The notes under the pieces: model-generated
Told to the model about the DNA's origin: nothing
The model's input: the letters and a program-made list of their open reading frames with translations, nothing else
Databases searched by the model: none
Source of the DNA: Chloroflexota bacterium
Lineage (GTDB): Bacteria; Chloroflexota; Anaerolineae; Anaerolineales; Villigracilaceae
NCBI GenBank assembly: GCA_023459215.1
Contig: JAEWVF010000010.1
Location: 1-53,996 of the forward strand
Direction: 5' to 3'
DNA: 53,996 bases
Part shown: one piece after another, positions 1 to 8,489 of the stretch
Layout of the letters: every line of letters starts with the position of its first letter
How positions within the stretch are numbered: the stretch's first letter is position 1
Made by a program: the position numbers and the translations under genes

Positions 1-31
1 TTGATAAAAGTCTTTTCAGACTCGGTTTGGA

Positions 32-910
32 TTGGGTTCACTACTCGATCAAATCCAATCTCGATTTCTCACCGATTTTTCGCTTCCAATCAGGTTTCTT
101 GATCCCAGATGTACGGTAACAAATAAAAAGAAAAAAAACGGGGAACTAAGAAAAATTTGTAACCCTTCGCCTACGTTGAAAAAAATCCAGCGCATTATCA
201 ACAAAAAAGTACTACAGAAAATTCCTTTGCCTGTAAGTTTACATGGTTCAGTTTTGGGGAAATCCACAAAAACAAACGCCGAACAACACAAAGGGAAACC
301 TTTTGTTTATGGATTGGATGTAAAAGATTTTTATCCAAGTGTTCATTTCACAAAAATTCACAAGACACTTTTGGCTTGTGGCTTTTCTGATGACGTATCT
401 GGACTAATTACACGCTTAACCACATATCAAGGAACTTTGGCTCAAGGATTTCCCACAAGTTCTACATTAGCAAATCTGGTTTTGTCTCAAATTTCTCACC
501 GAATAGAGCAACTTTGCAACCAGCACGGAGTTACATTTACTTTCTATCAAGATGATTTAACCATTTCGGGAGGCTATAGAATCCCAGATTTGGTAGGCTT
601 GTTTTCAAAAATAATGGAGCAAGAAGGGTTTGCACTACATAATCTACCTAGAAAAAAGAAGCCTATGCCCGGAACAGGCACACAAGAAGTCACAGGTTAT
701 GTAGTAAATCAAAAAGTGAATGTATCTAAAGATTATTATCGCAAGTTGAGAGCAACTATCCATTTGTGCAAAGTAAAAGGGATTGAATTAGTTGCTGGTG
801 ATGAGCCAGTAGAGAAGTTCCGTAGCAGTATTATGGGGAAAATACAATATGTTCTGGATGTAAATCCAGAGCGTGGCAAGAAACTCTTAGCCGATTTTCA
901 AGAAATTTAG
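32..910 (+). CDS. Retron/group-II-like reverse transcriptase, possibly 5'-incomplete
   Basis: RNA-directed DNA polymerase of the bacterial retron-type group. Visible motifs: LDVKDFYPSVH around residues 95-105 (first catalytic Asp), AQGFPTS at 137-143, YQDD at 172-175 (catalytic pair, with Gln in the variable position), and VTGYVVN near 220-226, the VTG signature typical of retron RTs. The palm is complete and the C-terminal thumb is short, as in retrons. The start is uncertain: this frame is open only from base 8 (TAA at 5-7) and the only usable codon is TTG at 32, with no ribosome site seen. The N-terminus is therefore short, and either a frameshift or the window edge may hide the real start. 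Any msr/msd RNA would lie upstream, outside the window. The gene is clearly AT-rich with lysine-rich, AAA-heavy codon use, unlike the GC-rich gene 66 bases downstream, which suggests recent transfer. No effector partner is visible. Confidence 0.85.
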   Translation: MGSLLDQIQSRFLTDFSLPIRFLDPRCTVTNKKKKNGELRKICNPSPTLKKIQRIINKKVLQKIPLPVSLHGSVLGKSTKTNAEQHKGKPFVYGLDVKDFYPSVHFTKIHKTLLACGFSDDVSGLITRLTTYQGTLAQGFPTSSTLANLVLSQISHRIEQLCNQHGVTFTFYQDDLTISGGYRIPDLVGLFSKIMEQEGFALHNLPRKKKPMPGTGTQEVTGYVVNQKVNVSKDYYRKLRATIHLCKVKGIELVAGDEPVEKFRSSIMGKIQYVLDVNPERGKKLLADFQEI

Positions 911-924
911 TGTAGAAACTAACA

Positions 925-950
925 GTCGGCAGCCCTCGCGGACTGCCGAC
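925..950. terminator. Convergent terminator hairpin
   Basis: Arms GTCGGCAG and CTGCCGAC (8 bp, perfect) separated by 10 nt and followed on the plus strand by a T-rich CATCTTTCTTCTTTC. It lies between the convergent RT and GlyA-GcvT genes and probably ends the RT transcript. Confidence 0.6.
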
Positions 951-976
951 CATCTTTCTTCTTTCCACTTTCTACC

Positions 977-3900
977 CTATAGCTTCGGGAACCGGCTCAC
1001 CACCACCGCCGCCCCCGGCAAGGTCGCCTTGTCCTTGAGCGTCATCTCGGCGGGAGCAAGGCCGGCATCCTTGGGTGCGCCCTGGTAGATGAAGAGCGGC
1101 GTGCCTTCGGCGGCGTTCGCCAGGGTGACATAGGCCTGGCCGGTCAGGGAACCTTCCATATCGAGCGAGCAACTGGTCACCCAGCCGATCACCTTGCCTT
1201 TTTTATCGACAATCGGGTCGCCGTTGTGGGCCATGCGCACACCCTGCTCCGTAAAGCGGAAGCGCACCACCACACCCTTGCGGGCTTTCTCGCGGGCAAT
1301 GAAGGCCTCGCGGCCAATGAACCACGGTTTGTAGGGTTTGACATACGAACCAAACCCGCCTTCGGCCACGCCCAGGTCACGCTCGCCGAATTTGCCCGAG
1401 CCGAGTCCCATCTCGTGGCCGTAGAGCGGCAGTCCGGCCTCGGTGCGGAGCGAATCGCGCGCGCCCAGGCCAATCGACTTGACGCCGAACGGCTCACCGG
1501 CCTTCAAAATCGCGTTCCAGAACTCCGGCGCGCGCTGCGGGTGGACGAACAACTCAAAGGCCATCTTTTCGCCGGTATAACCGGTGCGCGAGACGATCAA
1601 GTCGAAAGGCTCCCCTGAGCCTGTCGAAGGGCCGCCGACCACGGCATCGCACAACTCGGTCCTTTTCAAAGCCATGATGCGCTTCTTCGTTTCCGCATCC
1701 ACGCCCAGCGCAAACAGAATCTCGCGCGATTTCGGCCCTTGCAGGGCAATATCGACGCGCATCTCATCGCCCGCCGCAGCATCGCGCAGGTTGCGGATGA
1801 CGGCCTCGTAGCCATACGTCCGCGCCCAGGGCCGGGCATTGTCGATCTTGACCTTGCCGTCGCGCACGCTTTCGAGCCAGGTGCGATCCTTGTCATCGTT
1901 CGAAGCGTTGACCACCACCAGGAACTTCTCTGCCCCACGCCGGTAGACGAGTGTGTCGTCGATCACGTCCGCATCCGGGGTCAGGAAGTGGGTGTACAGG
2001 CTTTCGCCAGGCTGCAATCCGCCGCAGTCATTGCCACAGACCGCATCCAGGAACGAAGCCGCATCGCGCCCAAGCACCTCGTACACGCCCATGTGCGAGA
2101 CATCGAACAGCCCCGCCGCCTGGCGCGTGGCCAGGTGTTCTTCCTTCACGCCGCTGTACTGCACCGGCATTTCCCAACCCGCAAACGGCACCATACGTCC
2201 GCCCAGGGATTTGTGGACCTCGTACAGGCTGGTGCGTTTCAGCGCGGGATCGGCGGGTTCAACCCACGAGAACTCAGGCTTCGCTTCGCCGCCACCCGCC
2301 GCCTGGATACCGATAAACCAGGGTTTCCTAACGTCCGTTTTCGAGTCCGTTCCCGTCCGTGAGTCCGTTATAGAGTCCGTTTTGGAGTCCGTTCCCGTCC
2401 GTGAGTCCGTTACAGAGTCCGTTGTTGAGTCCGCTACCACCACCGGCCCCGGCAGCCGCGCCGGATCGTAATCCGGCTGGCCGTCCAGGCGCAGCGAGAT
2501 GTAGGCATCCGACAGGTCACGCAGCCAGGTGGCGACCAATCCTGCCTCGGCGGCGGGCGCGCTCAACTGGTAGGAACCGTTATCGAGGCAGGCCAGGCTG
2601 ACCGCCACGGTCGCCTTGGGGGTGGCAACACTCGTCGAAACGGACTGTCCGGGCTTGAGCGCGGAAAGGTCCGCACCCGTAGCGTAGTCCAAAAACTGGC
2701 GCACGCGGCGACCCCGAAGGTCGAAAACAGCGTGGGACGAGATATTATCTCGTCCTACATCATCGATATAGAAAAAGTGGGGATAGGCGCTCTTTTCGTA
2801 CTCAAAATCGATCCCGGCTTCTTCGGCCAGCTTGCGGATTTTCAGGCGAGCTTCGTTAAGCGCGTTGAAATCGAGCTTGGCGCGGCGCACCTTGCCCTTG
2901 CGCACCGTATCGACGGTGTGCGGGGCGCAGGCCAGCAGCACATCGGCCATGATGTCGGTCAACTGACGGGTTTTGGCCTCGTCGAAGCCGCGCTGGCTGA
3001 TCCAGGGCGTGCCCAGGCGGATGCCGCTCGGGTCGAGCGAGTTCTTGTCGCCGGGGATGGTGTTGCGGTTGACGACGATCCCGACGATGTCGAGGATGCG
3101 CGCCGCCATATCACCGGACAGGGCCACCCCGTCCGCGTTCTTGACGCTGGTCACATCGACGTTAACCAGGTGGGTGTCCGTGCCGCCGAACGGCACGCGC
3201 AGCCCGCGCTGGATGAACTGGTCGGCCATCGCCGCCGCGTTTTTGAGCGTCTGGAGCTGGAGCTGCTTGAAGGCCTCGCTTTTGGCCAGTTTGAAGGTCA
3301 GCGCCAGGGCGGCGAAGATATGCACATGCGGCCCGCCCTGCTCGCCGGGGAAGACCGCCCGGTCGATTTTCTTGGCGATGGCCGCGTCGGTGGTCAGCAG
3401 GACTGCCCCGCGCGGGCCGTCGAGGCTCTTGTGGGTGGTGGACATGACCACGTGGGCGTAGCCAATCGGCGAGGGAATCACGCCCGCCGCGACCAGACCG
3501 CCCAGGTGCGAAATATCGGCCAGGAAGGTCGCCCCGACTTCATCGGCGATTTCGCGGAATTTCTTCCAATCGGGCACCCAGGAGTAGGAGGACGCGCCCG
3601 CAATCAGCAGTTTGGGCTTGTGTTCGAGCGCCAGGGCGCGGACGTTGTCATAGTTGATCTGCTGGGTTTCGGGATCGACCGCGTAATGGACAGCTTTGAA
3701 CCATTTGCCGCTGCGATTGACCGAGGAGCCGTGTGAGAGATGTCCGCCATGCAGCAGGTTCATCCCCAAAATGGTGTCGCCCAGGTTGACCAGCGCCTGG
3801 TAAACGGCGTTGTTGGCCGGTCCGCCCGAAAGCGCCTGGACGTTGACAAAGATTTGCTCGGGCTTGACGCCATTGGCGGCGAACAGTTCGCGGGCGCGGG

Positions 3901-4222
3901 TGATGGCCAGGCTTTCGACCACATCGGCATATTCGACGCCCTTGTAGTAGCGCGGATCGCCGTTGCGGCGATATTCGGCCAGGCGCATTTCGTAATCGAA
4001 CAAATCGGCTTCGGACATCTTGCGCCATTCATCTTCGGGATAGCCCTCGGCATAAATGTTCTGGAAGGCGCTGCCCATGGCCTCGCGCACGGCCAGCGGA
4101 GCCTGGCTCTCGGAGGCAATTAAGATGATCTTACGCGCCTGGCGCTCGGCTTCGAACTGGGTCAGCTTGTAAACATCCGGGTCGAGGTCGGCCAGGGAAC
4201 CGCGGAAAAGGAAATCGGTCAT
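977..4222 (-). CDS. glyA-gcvT: Fused serine hydroxymethyltransferase / aminomethyltransferase (GlyA-GcvT)
   Basis: One polypeptide of 1081 aa joining two folate enzymes: SHMT (serine + THF to glycine + methylene-THF) and the T protein of the glycine cleavage system. SHMT occupies about residues 1-480; the PLP lysine is in STTHKSLDGPRG (K265), with DISH upstream. GcvT runs from about 660 to the end, beginning VHKSLGGRMVPFAGWEMP. Residues 500-594 resemble a decayed second copy of the GcvT N-terminal fold (FDLRGRRVRQFLD... LKPGQS). The start at 4222 is chosen because AGGAG lies 6 nt upstream; a longer frame to 4267 has no such site. The fusion is, from memory, typical of Anaerolineae. Unusually, three different DNA repeats lie in frame inside the gene: a palindrome at 2732-2758, the GAGTCCGTT array at 2331-2435 (Thr/Asp/Ser linker) and a 19-nt repeat at 1613-1631 adding GPSTGSGEP inside GcvT. 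Confidence 0.95.
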   Translation of the reverse strand: MTDFLFRGSLADLDPDVYKLTQFEAERQARKIILIASESQAPLAVREAMGSAFQNIYAEGYPEDEWRKMSEADLFDYEMRLAEYRRNGDPRYYKGVEYADVVESLAITRARELFAANGVKPEQIFVNVQALSGGPANNAVYQALVNLGDTILGMNLLHGGHLSHGSSVNRSGKWFKAVHYAVDPETQQINYDNVRALALEHKPKLLIAGASSYSWVPDWKKFREIADEVGATFLADISHLGGLVAAGVIPSPIGYAHVVMSTTHKSLDGPRGAVLLTTDAAIAKKIDRAVFPGEQGGPHVHIFAALALTFKLAKSEAFKQLQLQTLKNAAAMADQFIQRGLRVPFGGTDTHLVNVDVTSVKNADGVALSGDMAARILDIVGIVVNRNTIPGDKNSLDPSGIRLGTPWISQRGFDEAKTRQLTDIMADVLLACAPHTVDTVRKGKVRRAKLDFNALNEARLKIRKLAEEAGIDFEYEKSAYPHFFYIDDVGRDNISSHAVFDLRGRRVRQFLDYATGADLSALKPGQSVSTSVATPKATVAVSLACLDNGSYQLSAPAAEAGLVATWLRDLSDAYISLRLDGQPDYDPARLPGPVVVADSTTDSVTDSRTGTDSKTDSITDSRTGTDSKTDVRKPWFIGIQAAGGGEAKPEFSWVEPADPALKRTSLYEVHKSLGGRMVPFAGWEMPVQYSGVKEEHLATRQAAGLFDVSHMGVYEVLGRDAASFLDAVCGNDCGGLQPGESLYTHFLTPDADVIDDTLVYRRGAEKFLVVVNASNDDKDRTWLESVRDGKVKIDNARPWARTYGYEAVIRNLRDAAAGDEMRVDIALQGPKSREILFALGVDAETKKRIMALKRTELCDAVVGGPSTGSGEPFDLIVSRTGYTGEKMAFELFVHPQRAPEFWNAILKAGEPFGVKSIGLGARDSLRTEAGLPLYGHEMGLGSGKFGERDLGVAEGGFGSYVKPYKPWFIGREAFIAREKARKGVVVRFRFTEQGVRMAHNGDPIVDKKGKVIGWVTSCSLDMEGSLTGQAYVTLANAAEGTPLFIYQGAPKDAGLAPAEMTLKDKATLPGAAVVVSRFPKL
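1613..1631. repeat. Short dispersed repeat CCCTGAGCCTGTCGAAGGG inside gcvT domain
   Basis: A 19-nt near-palindromic word that matches 17 of 19 bases of the copy at 21122-21140. From memory, sequences of the type CCTTCGACAGGCTCAGG are dispersed repeats in many bacterial genomes. Read in the gene it gives the peptide GPSTGSGEP, which interrupts the GcvT sequence between two otherwise ordinary segments. Confidence 0.7.
2331..2435. repeat. GAGTCCGTT tandem array, 42-nt higher-order unit, in frame in glyA-gcvT
   Basis: Seven GAGTCCGYT copies start at 2343, 2361, 2373, 2385, 2403, 2415 and 2427 (spacings 18, 12, 12, 18, 12, 12), with one more TCCGTT at 2334. Two tandem 42-nt units, 2343-2384 and 2385-2426, differ at 3 positions. 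Because 42 is divisible by three the frame is kept, giving a 14-residue repeat of the type TDSKTDSITDSRTG in the linker between the two enzyme halves. Related arrays lie at 49852-49951 and 50619-50849. Confidence 0.9.
2732..2758. repeat. 27-nt palindrome inside glyA-gcvT
   Basis: Arms GTGGGACGAGAT (2732-2743) and ATCTCGTCCTAC (2747-2758) pair at 11 of 12 positions around a 3-nt loop. It encodes VGRDNISSH just after the SHMT part and looks like an in-frame palindromic insertion. Confidence 0.65.
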
Positions 4223-4323
4223 GAATATCTCCTGTGAAAAGCAAAATGGGTAGATGCAAATTAGCAAAAACGGCGTTGCGCATCGAGTATCCGATGCCGA
4301 AGCGCTGAGAATGACTAACTTGA

Positions 4324-4352
4324 ATTGTAGGACGGGAAGGGGGATGGGTCAA
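4324..4352 (-). promoter_or_regulatory. Sigma-70-type promoter of glyA-gcvT
   Basis: On the minus strand TTGACC (4352-4347), a 17-nt spacer and TACAAT (4329-4324). The predicted start of transcription near 4317 leaves a leader of about 95 nt; I see no recognisable riboswitch in it. Confidence 0.65.
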
Positions 4353-4378
4353 GTGAAAAAAGGCATGTTAAAAAAGAG

Positions 4379-4406
4379 ACAAGGTCAGGGGTTTCCCTGA
4401 CCTTGT
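4379..4406 (-). terminator. Terminator of the 4411-7430 operon
   Basis: Stem ACAAGGTCAGGG / CCCTGACCTTGT with a short loop, followed on the minus strand by CTCTTTTTTAAC. It directly follows the stop of the membrane protein gene. Confidence 0.75.
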
Positions 4407-4410
4407 ACAC

Positions 4411-5559
4411 TTACGGCAAAATTTGGATGGCATCGATGTCTGCGCCATCGCCATCGCCCGTTGGCGCAGAGAAACGGATATAGCGATACTCGCCCGGCGG
4501 AACGTAACCATCCAACTCGATCCGCAGGCCGGTGGCATAACCATTGGCTGAATATAAATTAGCTGCCGGGATTGGGTGATTATCATTCTCTGATGTAAAG
4601 CCCAGGCTGTTCATATTGGGATCGACATTAGGATCTGATGCGCCATCTCCCCAATAAAGAATCTGATACCACTCTCCGATGTGGCCTGTCTGGCTGATCT
4701 CGATAATGATCTGATCCATATCAATACCAGAAGCCGTGGGACGCTCATAGAAAATCAAATAATTGCCAGGAACGTTAATAACGATCCCAAGCGTCAGATA
4801 ACCACCCCCCTCGGGCAAAACATAAATACCGCCGCTGCCACCTGGCTCTGTGCCGATCCCTGGCGGCGTTGCGTCCGGGGTGATCGGCGTAAAAGTGGCG
4901 GTAGGGGTGTAAGTCAGTGTGGGAGTCAGCGTTTCGGTCGGGGTCAAGGAGGGTGTAAAGGTAGCGGTTGGGGTAAACGTAGAGGTTGCCGTGGCCGTCT
5001 GGCTGGGCGTATGGGTCGGCGTGCTCGTTACCGAAGGCGTAAAGGTTGGGGTAAAAGTGTTTGCCGGGGTGAAGGTGCGCGTAAAAGTGGCCGTCGGCGG
5101 CTTGGGTGTGAACGTCCAGGTTGGGAAGGTATAGATCGGGGTGTTGGTCGGGAAAGGCGTGGGCGTCGCGGGCAGAGTTGCGGTTGCCGTAGCCGCCGCA
5201 ACCTGGGTCGACTGCCCGGCGGAGGTCGCCGCCTGGGTCGGCTGCTGGGTGGCGGGAGCAATCACCACCACCGGCACTTCATTCAACGGGCCAACTTCCT
5301 CGGCCAACGGGGTCAGGAAACTGCGCTGCCAAACGGCCGGTGTCAGGATCTCGGAACGCAAGGGGGCCAGGCCAACCACGGCCGAAACCGACTCGACGCT
5401 GCTGTTGGGGTCGATCCGGGAATCCATGTCCGAGGGCACGCTCCAGCTTGGCAGCACACGCACCGCAAGCTGACCGGCAATGAACATCAAAACCACGCCG
5501 GTCAAGACGATTCCCGCCAGCAGGTACAGATCCCGCATCTCGCGCTCAGAGATTTTCAT
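4411..5559 (-). CDS. Membrane-anchored Thr/Pro-linker protein, unknown function
   Basis: 382 aa. A short cytoplasmic N-terminus, one membrane helix at about residues 12-32 (LYLLAGIVLTGVVLMFIAG), an extracellular part, then a long low-complexity linker (about residues 130-225) made of TFTPT/TATFTP-type repeats, and a C-terminal beta-rich domain of about 140 residues (IYVLPEGGGYLTLGIVI ... GADIDAIQILP). The C-terminal domain resembles discoidin/lectin-like modules in layout only; I cannot assign a family. The start at 5559 is set by the ATGA overlap with the sensor kinase stop, so the two are translationally coupled. It may display or report on the signal the kinase senses, but that is inference. 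Confidence 0.85.
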   Translation of the reverse strand: MKISEREMRDLYLLAGIVLTGVVLMFIAGQLAVRVLPSWSVPSDMDSRIDPNSSVESVSAVVGLAPLRSEILTPAVWQRSFLTPLAEEVGPLNEVPVVVIAPATQQPTQAATSAGQSTQVAAATATATLPATPTPFPTNTPIYTFPTWTFTPKPPTATFTRTFTPANTFTPTFTPSVTSTPTHTPSQTATATSTFTPTATFTPSLTPTETLTPTLTYTPTATFTPITPDATPPGIGTEPGGSGGIYVLPEGGGYLTLGIVINVPGNYLIFYERPTASGIDMDQIIIEISQTGHIGEWYQILYWGDGASDPNVDPNMNSLGFTSENDNHPIPAANLYSANGYATGLRIELDGYVPPGEYRYIRFSAPTGDGDGADIDAIQILP

Positions 5560-7430
5560 TCCACCAATTTCGCTTTCAACGGCAAGCGCACATAGAAGCA
5601 ACTGCCGGGATTCTTCTCTTCGTCATAACCGGCGCTTTCGGCCCAGATGCGTCCGCCGTGGGCTTCGACAATGCCGCGCGCGATTGCCAGGCCCAGGCCC
5701 GGTCCGCCGCCCTTGAACTTGGTGCGCCCGGACGAGTGCAATGTAACTTCACCGGTCTGGTAGAACTTCTCGAAGATCAATTCCAGGTGTTCGCGGTCGA
5801 TGCCGATACCAGTATCCTTGACAGACAACTCGACTTCATCCTCGGCCTCGAAAACCTGGCCCTGGACGGTAATCGTGCCGCCGTCGGGCGTGTACTTGAT
5901 TGCGTTCATCACCAGGTGATAGAGCAATTTGTAGAGCAAATCAGGGTCGGCGTAAATCAACGGCAGTTCGGCCAGTCCCGTAGTCACCAGGGTCAGTTTA
6001 CGCTCACTCCAGGCTGCGTGGAAGGTCTTCTCGACCCGCTGCAAAATCGCCGCCAGCGAGGCCCGATCCGGGACCGCCTTGAGCATTTTGCTGTCGATGC
6101 GCGAAATGTCGAGCATGCTGTTAACCACTTCCTGCATGCGCACCGACCCCTCGATCAAGCCCTTCGAAATGCTCTGCAAATCCGGGTTGTCCTTGGACTT
6201 CACATCCAAAATCTGGGCATAGCCGCTCAGCAGGGTCAGCGGGGTGCGCAGTTCATGCGCCGCCACCTGGATGAAGCTGGATTTGGTCTTATCCATCTGG
6301 GCCAGGGTCTGGTTGGCGCGCTCCAACTCGATGGTGCGCTGCTGCAAATTGGCAGTCATCTCGTCAAAGGTGTTCGCCAGCACTCCGATTTCATCCGTGC
6401 TGCTGACGCCGGTGCGGCGGGTCAGGTCGCCGGCGGTAATCGCCTGCGAGGCCCGCACCAGCGCATAAATGGGATTAATCAACAGCCGCGAAATGCCGTA
6501 ACCGATGGCGATTACGCCAAACATCGCCGCGGTGAACAGCAAAATATAGTTATTACGGCTGACCGCTCCCGGCTGCAAAACAAAATCGAGCGGCAGGACC
6601 ACCGCAAACACCCCCAGCCGATCCCCGCCCACCCGCAGCGGACTGCGCGCCAGGCTGTACCAGCGGCCCTCCAACTCGAAATTCTCACCAGCCACATTGC
6701 CCTTGCTCTCGACCACCTGGCGATACTCGTCTTCCGCAACCTGAAAGCCCGCCAGGAAATTTTCATCCGCCGACTGGCCGGCCAGGGTTGTGGCAAAAGC
6801 CTGCCCGGATTCGTTGTACAAAACCACATCGGCCAGCGAGGTGCTCTTGAGATACGGCATGATCGTATCGAAAGAAGTGCCGACCAGCACAACCCCGACC
6901 AGGCGATTGTTCAGAGAAATCGGCAAGGCCGAATAGTAGAAATATTTTTTCAACACCGAACTGTAGACCAGGGCGCGCCGCGGAGCCGCCTGGGCGTCAT
7001 CGGCCATCAACAGGGACTGCACCATCGTCATCGTTTCAAGGCCGCTGCCCACACCCGGCTCGAGGAAACTGCCGTCGGCCAGCTTGACCATGTAAAAATG
7101 TTCAACACCCTGGCGGTCCACCAGCGAAAGGGCTTCAATATCCAGCCCGGCGGCCAGCGGTTTGGCCAGTTCAGCCAGCCCGGCCCGGTCGCCAGCCTGG
7201 ATTGCCTCGGCCAGCCCGGTGGTGAAGGCCACAATCCGGGCCGTCTCGATATGACTGATTTCCTGGCGCGCAAAATCGTCCGAAACCACCCGACCGGCCT
7301 CAAGCAACTGATTCGTCAGGCGTTCCTGTAACGAATCAGAAACCAGGTTGGTAACGACATAAACTCCTGTCACGGCAACCACCAGCGTCAGGAGCAGGTA
7401 AGGCAGGATGACTTTAAAACGAATGCTCAC
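5556..7430 (-). CDS. Transmembrane sensor histidine kinase (cache, HAMP, HisKA, HATPase)
   Basis: 624 aa. First membrane helix at about 7-30, an extracellular cache-like sensor at 31-285, second helix at about 294-315, HAMP to about 370, HisKA with the phospho-acceptor in VAAHELRTPLTLL (H392), and HATPase_c with the N box VMNAIKYTPDGG and G box DTGIGIDREHLELIFEKF. The start is GTG at 7430, preceded by AGGGG 5 nt away; no nearby ATG fits. No response regulator gene is adjacent, so the kinase is an orphan in this window. It is the first gene of a two-gene operon with the Thr/Pro-linker membrane protein (4-nt ATGA overlap). Confidence 0.93.
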   Translation of the reverse strand: MSIRFKVILPYLLLTLVVAVTGVYVVTNLVSDSLQERLTNQLLEAGRVVSDDFARQEISHIETARIVAFTTGLAEAIQAGDRAGLAELAKPLAAGLDIEALSLVDRQGVEHFYMVKLADGSFLEPGVGSGLETMTMVQSLLMADDAQAAPRRALVYSSVLKKYFYYSALPISLNNRLVGVVLVGTSFDTIMPYLKSTSLADVVLYNESGQAFATTLAGQSADENFLAGFQVAEDEYRQVVESKGNVAGENFELEGRWYSLARSPLRVGGDRLGVFAVVLPLDFVLQPGAVSRNNYILLFTAAMFGVIAIGYGISRLLINPIYALVRASQAITAGDLTRRTGVSSTDEIGVLANTFDEMTANLQQRTIELERANQTLAQMDKTKSSFIQVAAHELRTPLTLLSGYAQILDVKSKDNPDLQSISKGLIEGSVRMQEVVNSMLDISRIDSKMLKAVPDRASLAAILQRVEKTFHAAWSERKLTLVTTGLAELPLIYADPDLLYKLLYHLVMNAIKYTPDGGTITVQGQVFEAEDEVELSVKDTGIGIDREHLELIFEKFYQTGEVTLHSSGRTKFKGGGPGLGLAIARGIVEAHGGRIWAESAGYDEEKNPGSCFYVRLPLKAKLVE

Positions 7431-7468
7431 AAATTCCCCTCAATAAAAGTAGGCTACAGGTAAACTTG

Positions 7469-7474
7469 ATTATA
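7469..7474 (-). promoter_or_regulatory. -10 box TATAAT of the kinase operon
   Basis: TATAAT on the minus strand, 38 nt before the GTG start codon. No convincing -35 box. Confidence 0.45.
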
Positions 7475-7522
7475 CATCTGATGCATCCATTTATTTCACG
7501 GCGACAAATAACAAAATAGTTA

Positions 7523-8362
7523 TTAATCGGTTTTGGCCGATATTTCTTGAATGATTTGGTAGATGAGACGCCGCTCCCAGCCGGATTCGCGCGCCAGGCG
7601 CTTGGCGAGGCCCGAAGGAGCCGTTCCCGCCGCCAGGCCGGACGCAATCTCCACCCGAAGCCGGGTTTCCGTCCATTGGGCAGATTCCTGGCTGGCAGGT
7701 TTACCCCCAACCACCAGCGTAAACTCGCCGCGCGGCGCATTGCGCTCGAAATGTTCGCGCGCCAAAGCGATACTCCCGCGCCAGAACTCCTCGTGCAGTT
7801 TGGTCAATTCGCGCGCAACAGCAATCGGGCGCTCCCCCAGCGTGGATTCAATATCCGCCAGCGCATCCAGCAGCCGGTGGGGCGTTTCGAGCAAAACCAG
7901 GGTATAGGGCAGTCCGGCCACATCCGCCAGGAACTTTTTTCGTTCCGCCGATTTGCGCGGCAGGTAGCCGAGATACAGGAACGAATCGGTTGGCAGGCCC
8001 GAAGCCGTCAGGGCCGCCAGCGGGGCCGATGGGCCGGGCACCGGGCTGACAGCGTAGCCCGCCGCAATAGCCGCCCGCACCAACTCATAGCCGGGATCGT
8101 TGATCGCCGGGGTGCCGGCGTCCGAAACCAGGGCCACATCCCCGCCCGCCAGCGCCGCCAGGATTTTATCCAGCTTGTTGAGTTTGTTGTGCTCGAAGTA
8201 GCTGGTCAACGGGGTGTGAATGTCGAAGTGCGCCAGCAAGCGCCCGGTATGCCGGGTATCTTCAGCGGCAATCAAGACCGCTTCGCGCAAAATCCGCACA
8301 GCGCGCGGCGACATATCTTCCAGGTTGCCAATCGGCGTGGCGACAAGGTAAAGGGTATGCAT
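7523..8362 (-). CDS. rsmI: 16S rRNA (cytidine1402-2'-O)-methyltransferase RsmI
   Basis: 279 aa, SAM-dependent tetrapyrrole-methylase fold. Diagnostic segments: TLYLVATPIGNLEDMSPRA at the N-terminus, AAEDTRHTGRLL, ALVSDAGTPAINDPGYELV, and PVPGPSAPLAALTASGLP. It 2'-O-methylates C1402 in the decoding centre. The track frame could begin earlier (to 8440), but family proteins start at MHTLYLVATPIGN, so 8362 is chosen. No Shine-Dalgarno sequence lies before this ATG; instead a TACAAT box ends 7 nt upstream, so the mRNA is probably leaderless. Confidence 0.95.
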   Translation of the reverse strand: MHTLYLVATPIGNLEDMSPRAVRILREAVLIAAEDTRHTGRLLAHFDIHTPLTSYFEHNKLNKLDKILAALAGGDVALVSDAGTPAINDPGYELVRAAIAAGYAVSPVPGPSAPLAALTASGLPTDSFLYLGYLPRKSAERKKFLADVAGLPYTLVLLETPHRLLDALADIESTLGERPIAVARELTKLHEEFWRGSIALAREHFERNAPRGEFTLVVGGKPASQESAQWTETRLRVEIASGLAAGTAPSGLAKRLARESGWERRLIYQIIQEISAKTD

Positions 8363-8369
8363 GGTTACT

Positions 8370-8375
8370 ATTGTA
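8370..8375 (-). promoter_or_regulatory. -10 box TACAAT, leaderless rsmI
   Basis: TACAAT on the minus strand ends 7 nt before the rsmI ATG, which places the transcription start at or next to the start codon. Confidence 0.5.
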
Positions 8376-8449
8376 ATGGGAATATGCCAAATCAAAGGAA
8401 AATCGGCGCAAAGCTCAAAAACCGGCGTTATTTTCGACAAACTCTATCG

Positions 8450-8455
8450 TATAAT
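8450..8455 (+). promoter_or_regulatory. -10 box TATAAT of the muramidase gene
   Basis: Perfect TATAAT, 34 nt before the ATG at 8490, which also has an AGAGAGG ribosome site. The -35 region is weak. Confidence 0.5.
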
Positions 8456-8489
8456 TTAATTATCGGTCAACCCGGAAGAGAGGTGCTCC

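Noticed and set aside
1..910. Diversity-generating retroelement
   Set aside because: The RT has QGFPTS and VTG motifs of retron type; no variable/template repeat pair or Avd gene can be seen downstream.
2331..2435. CRISPR-like array
   Set aside because: The spacing of 12-18 nt and the lack of distinct spacers rule it out; no cas gene is present.
2732..3736. Plus-strand open frame of 334 codons within GlyA-GcvT
   Set aside because: It is a shadow of the minus-strand coding gene; high GC and third-position bias create long opposite frames throughout this window.
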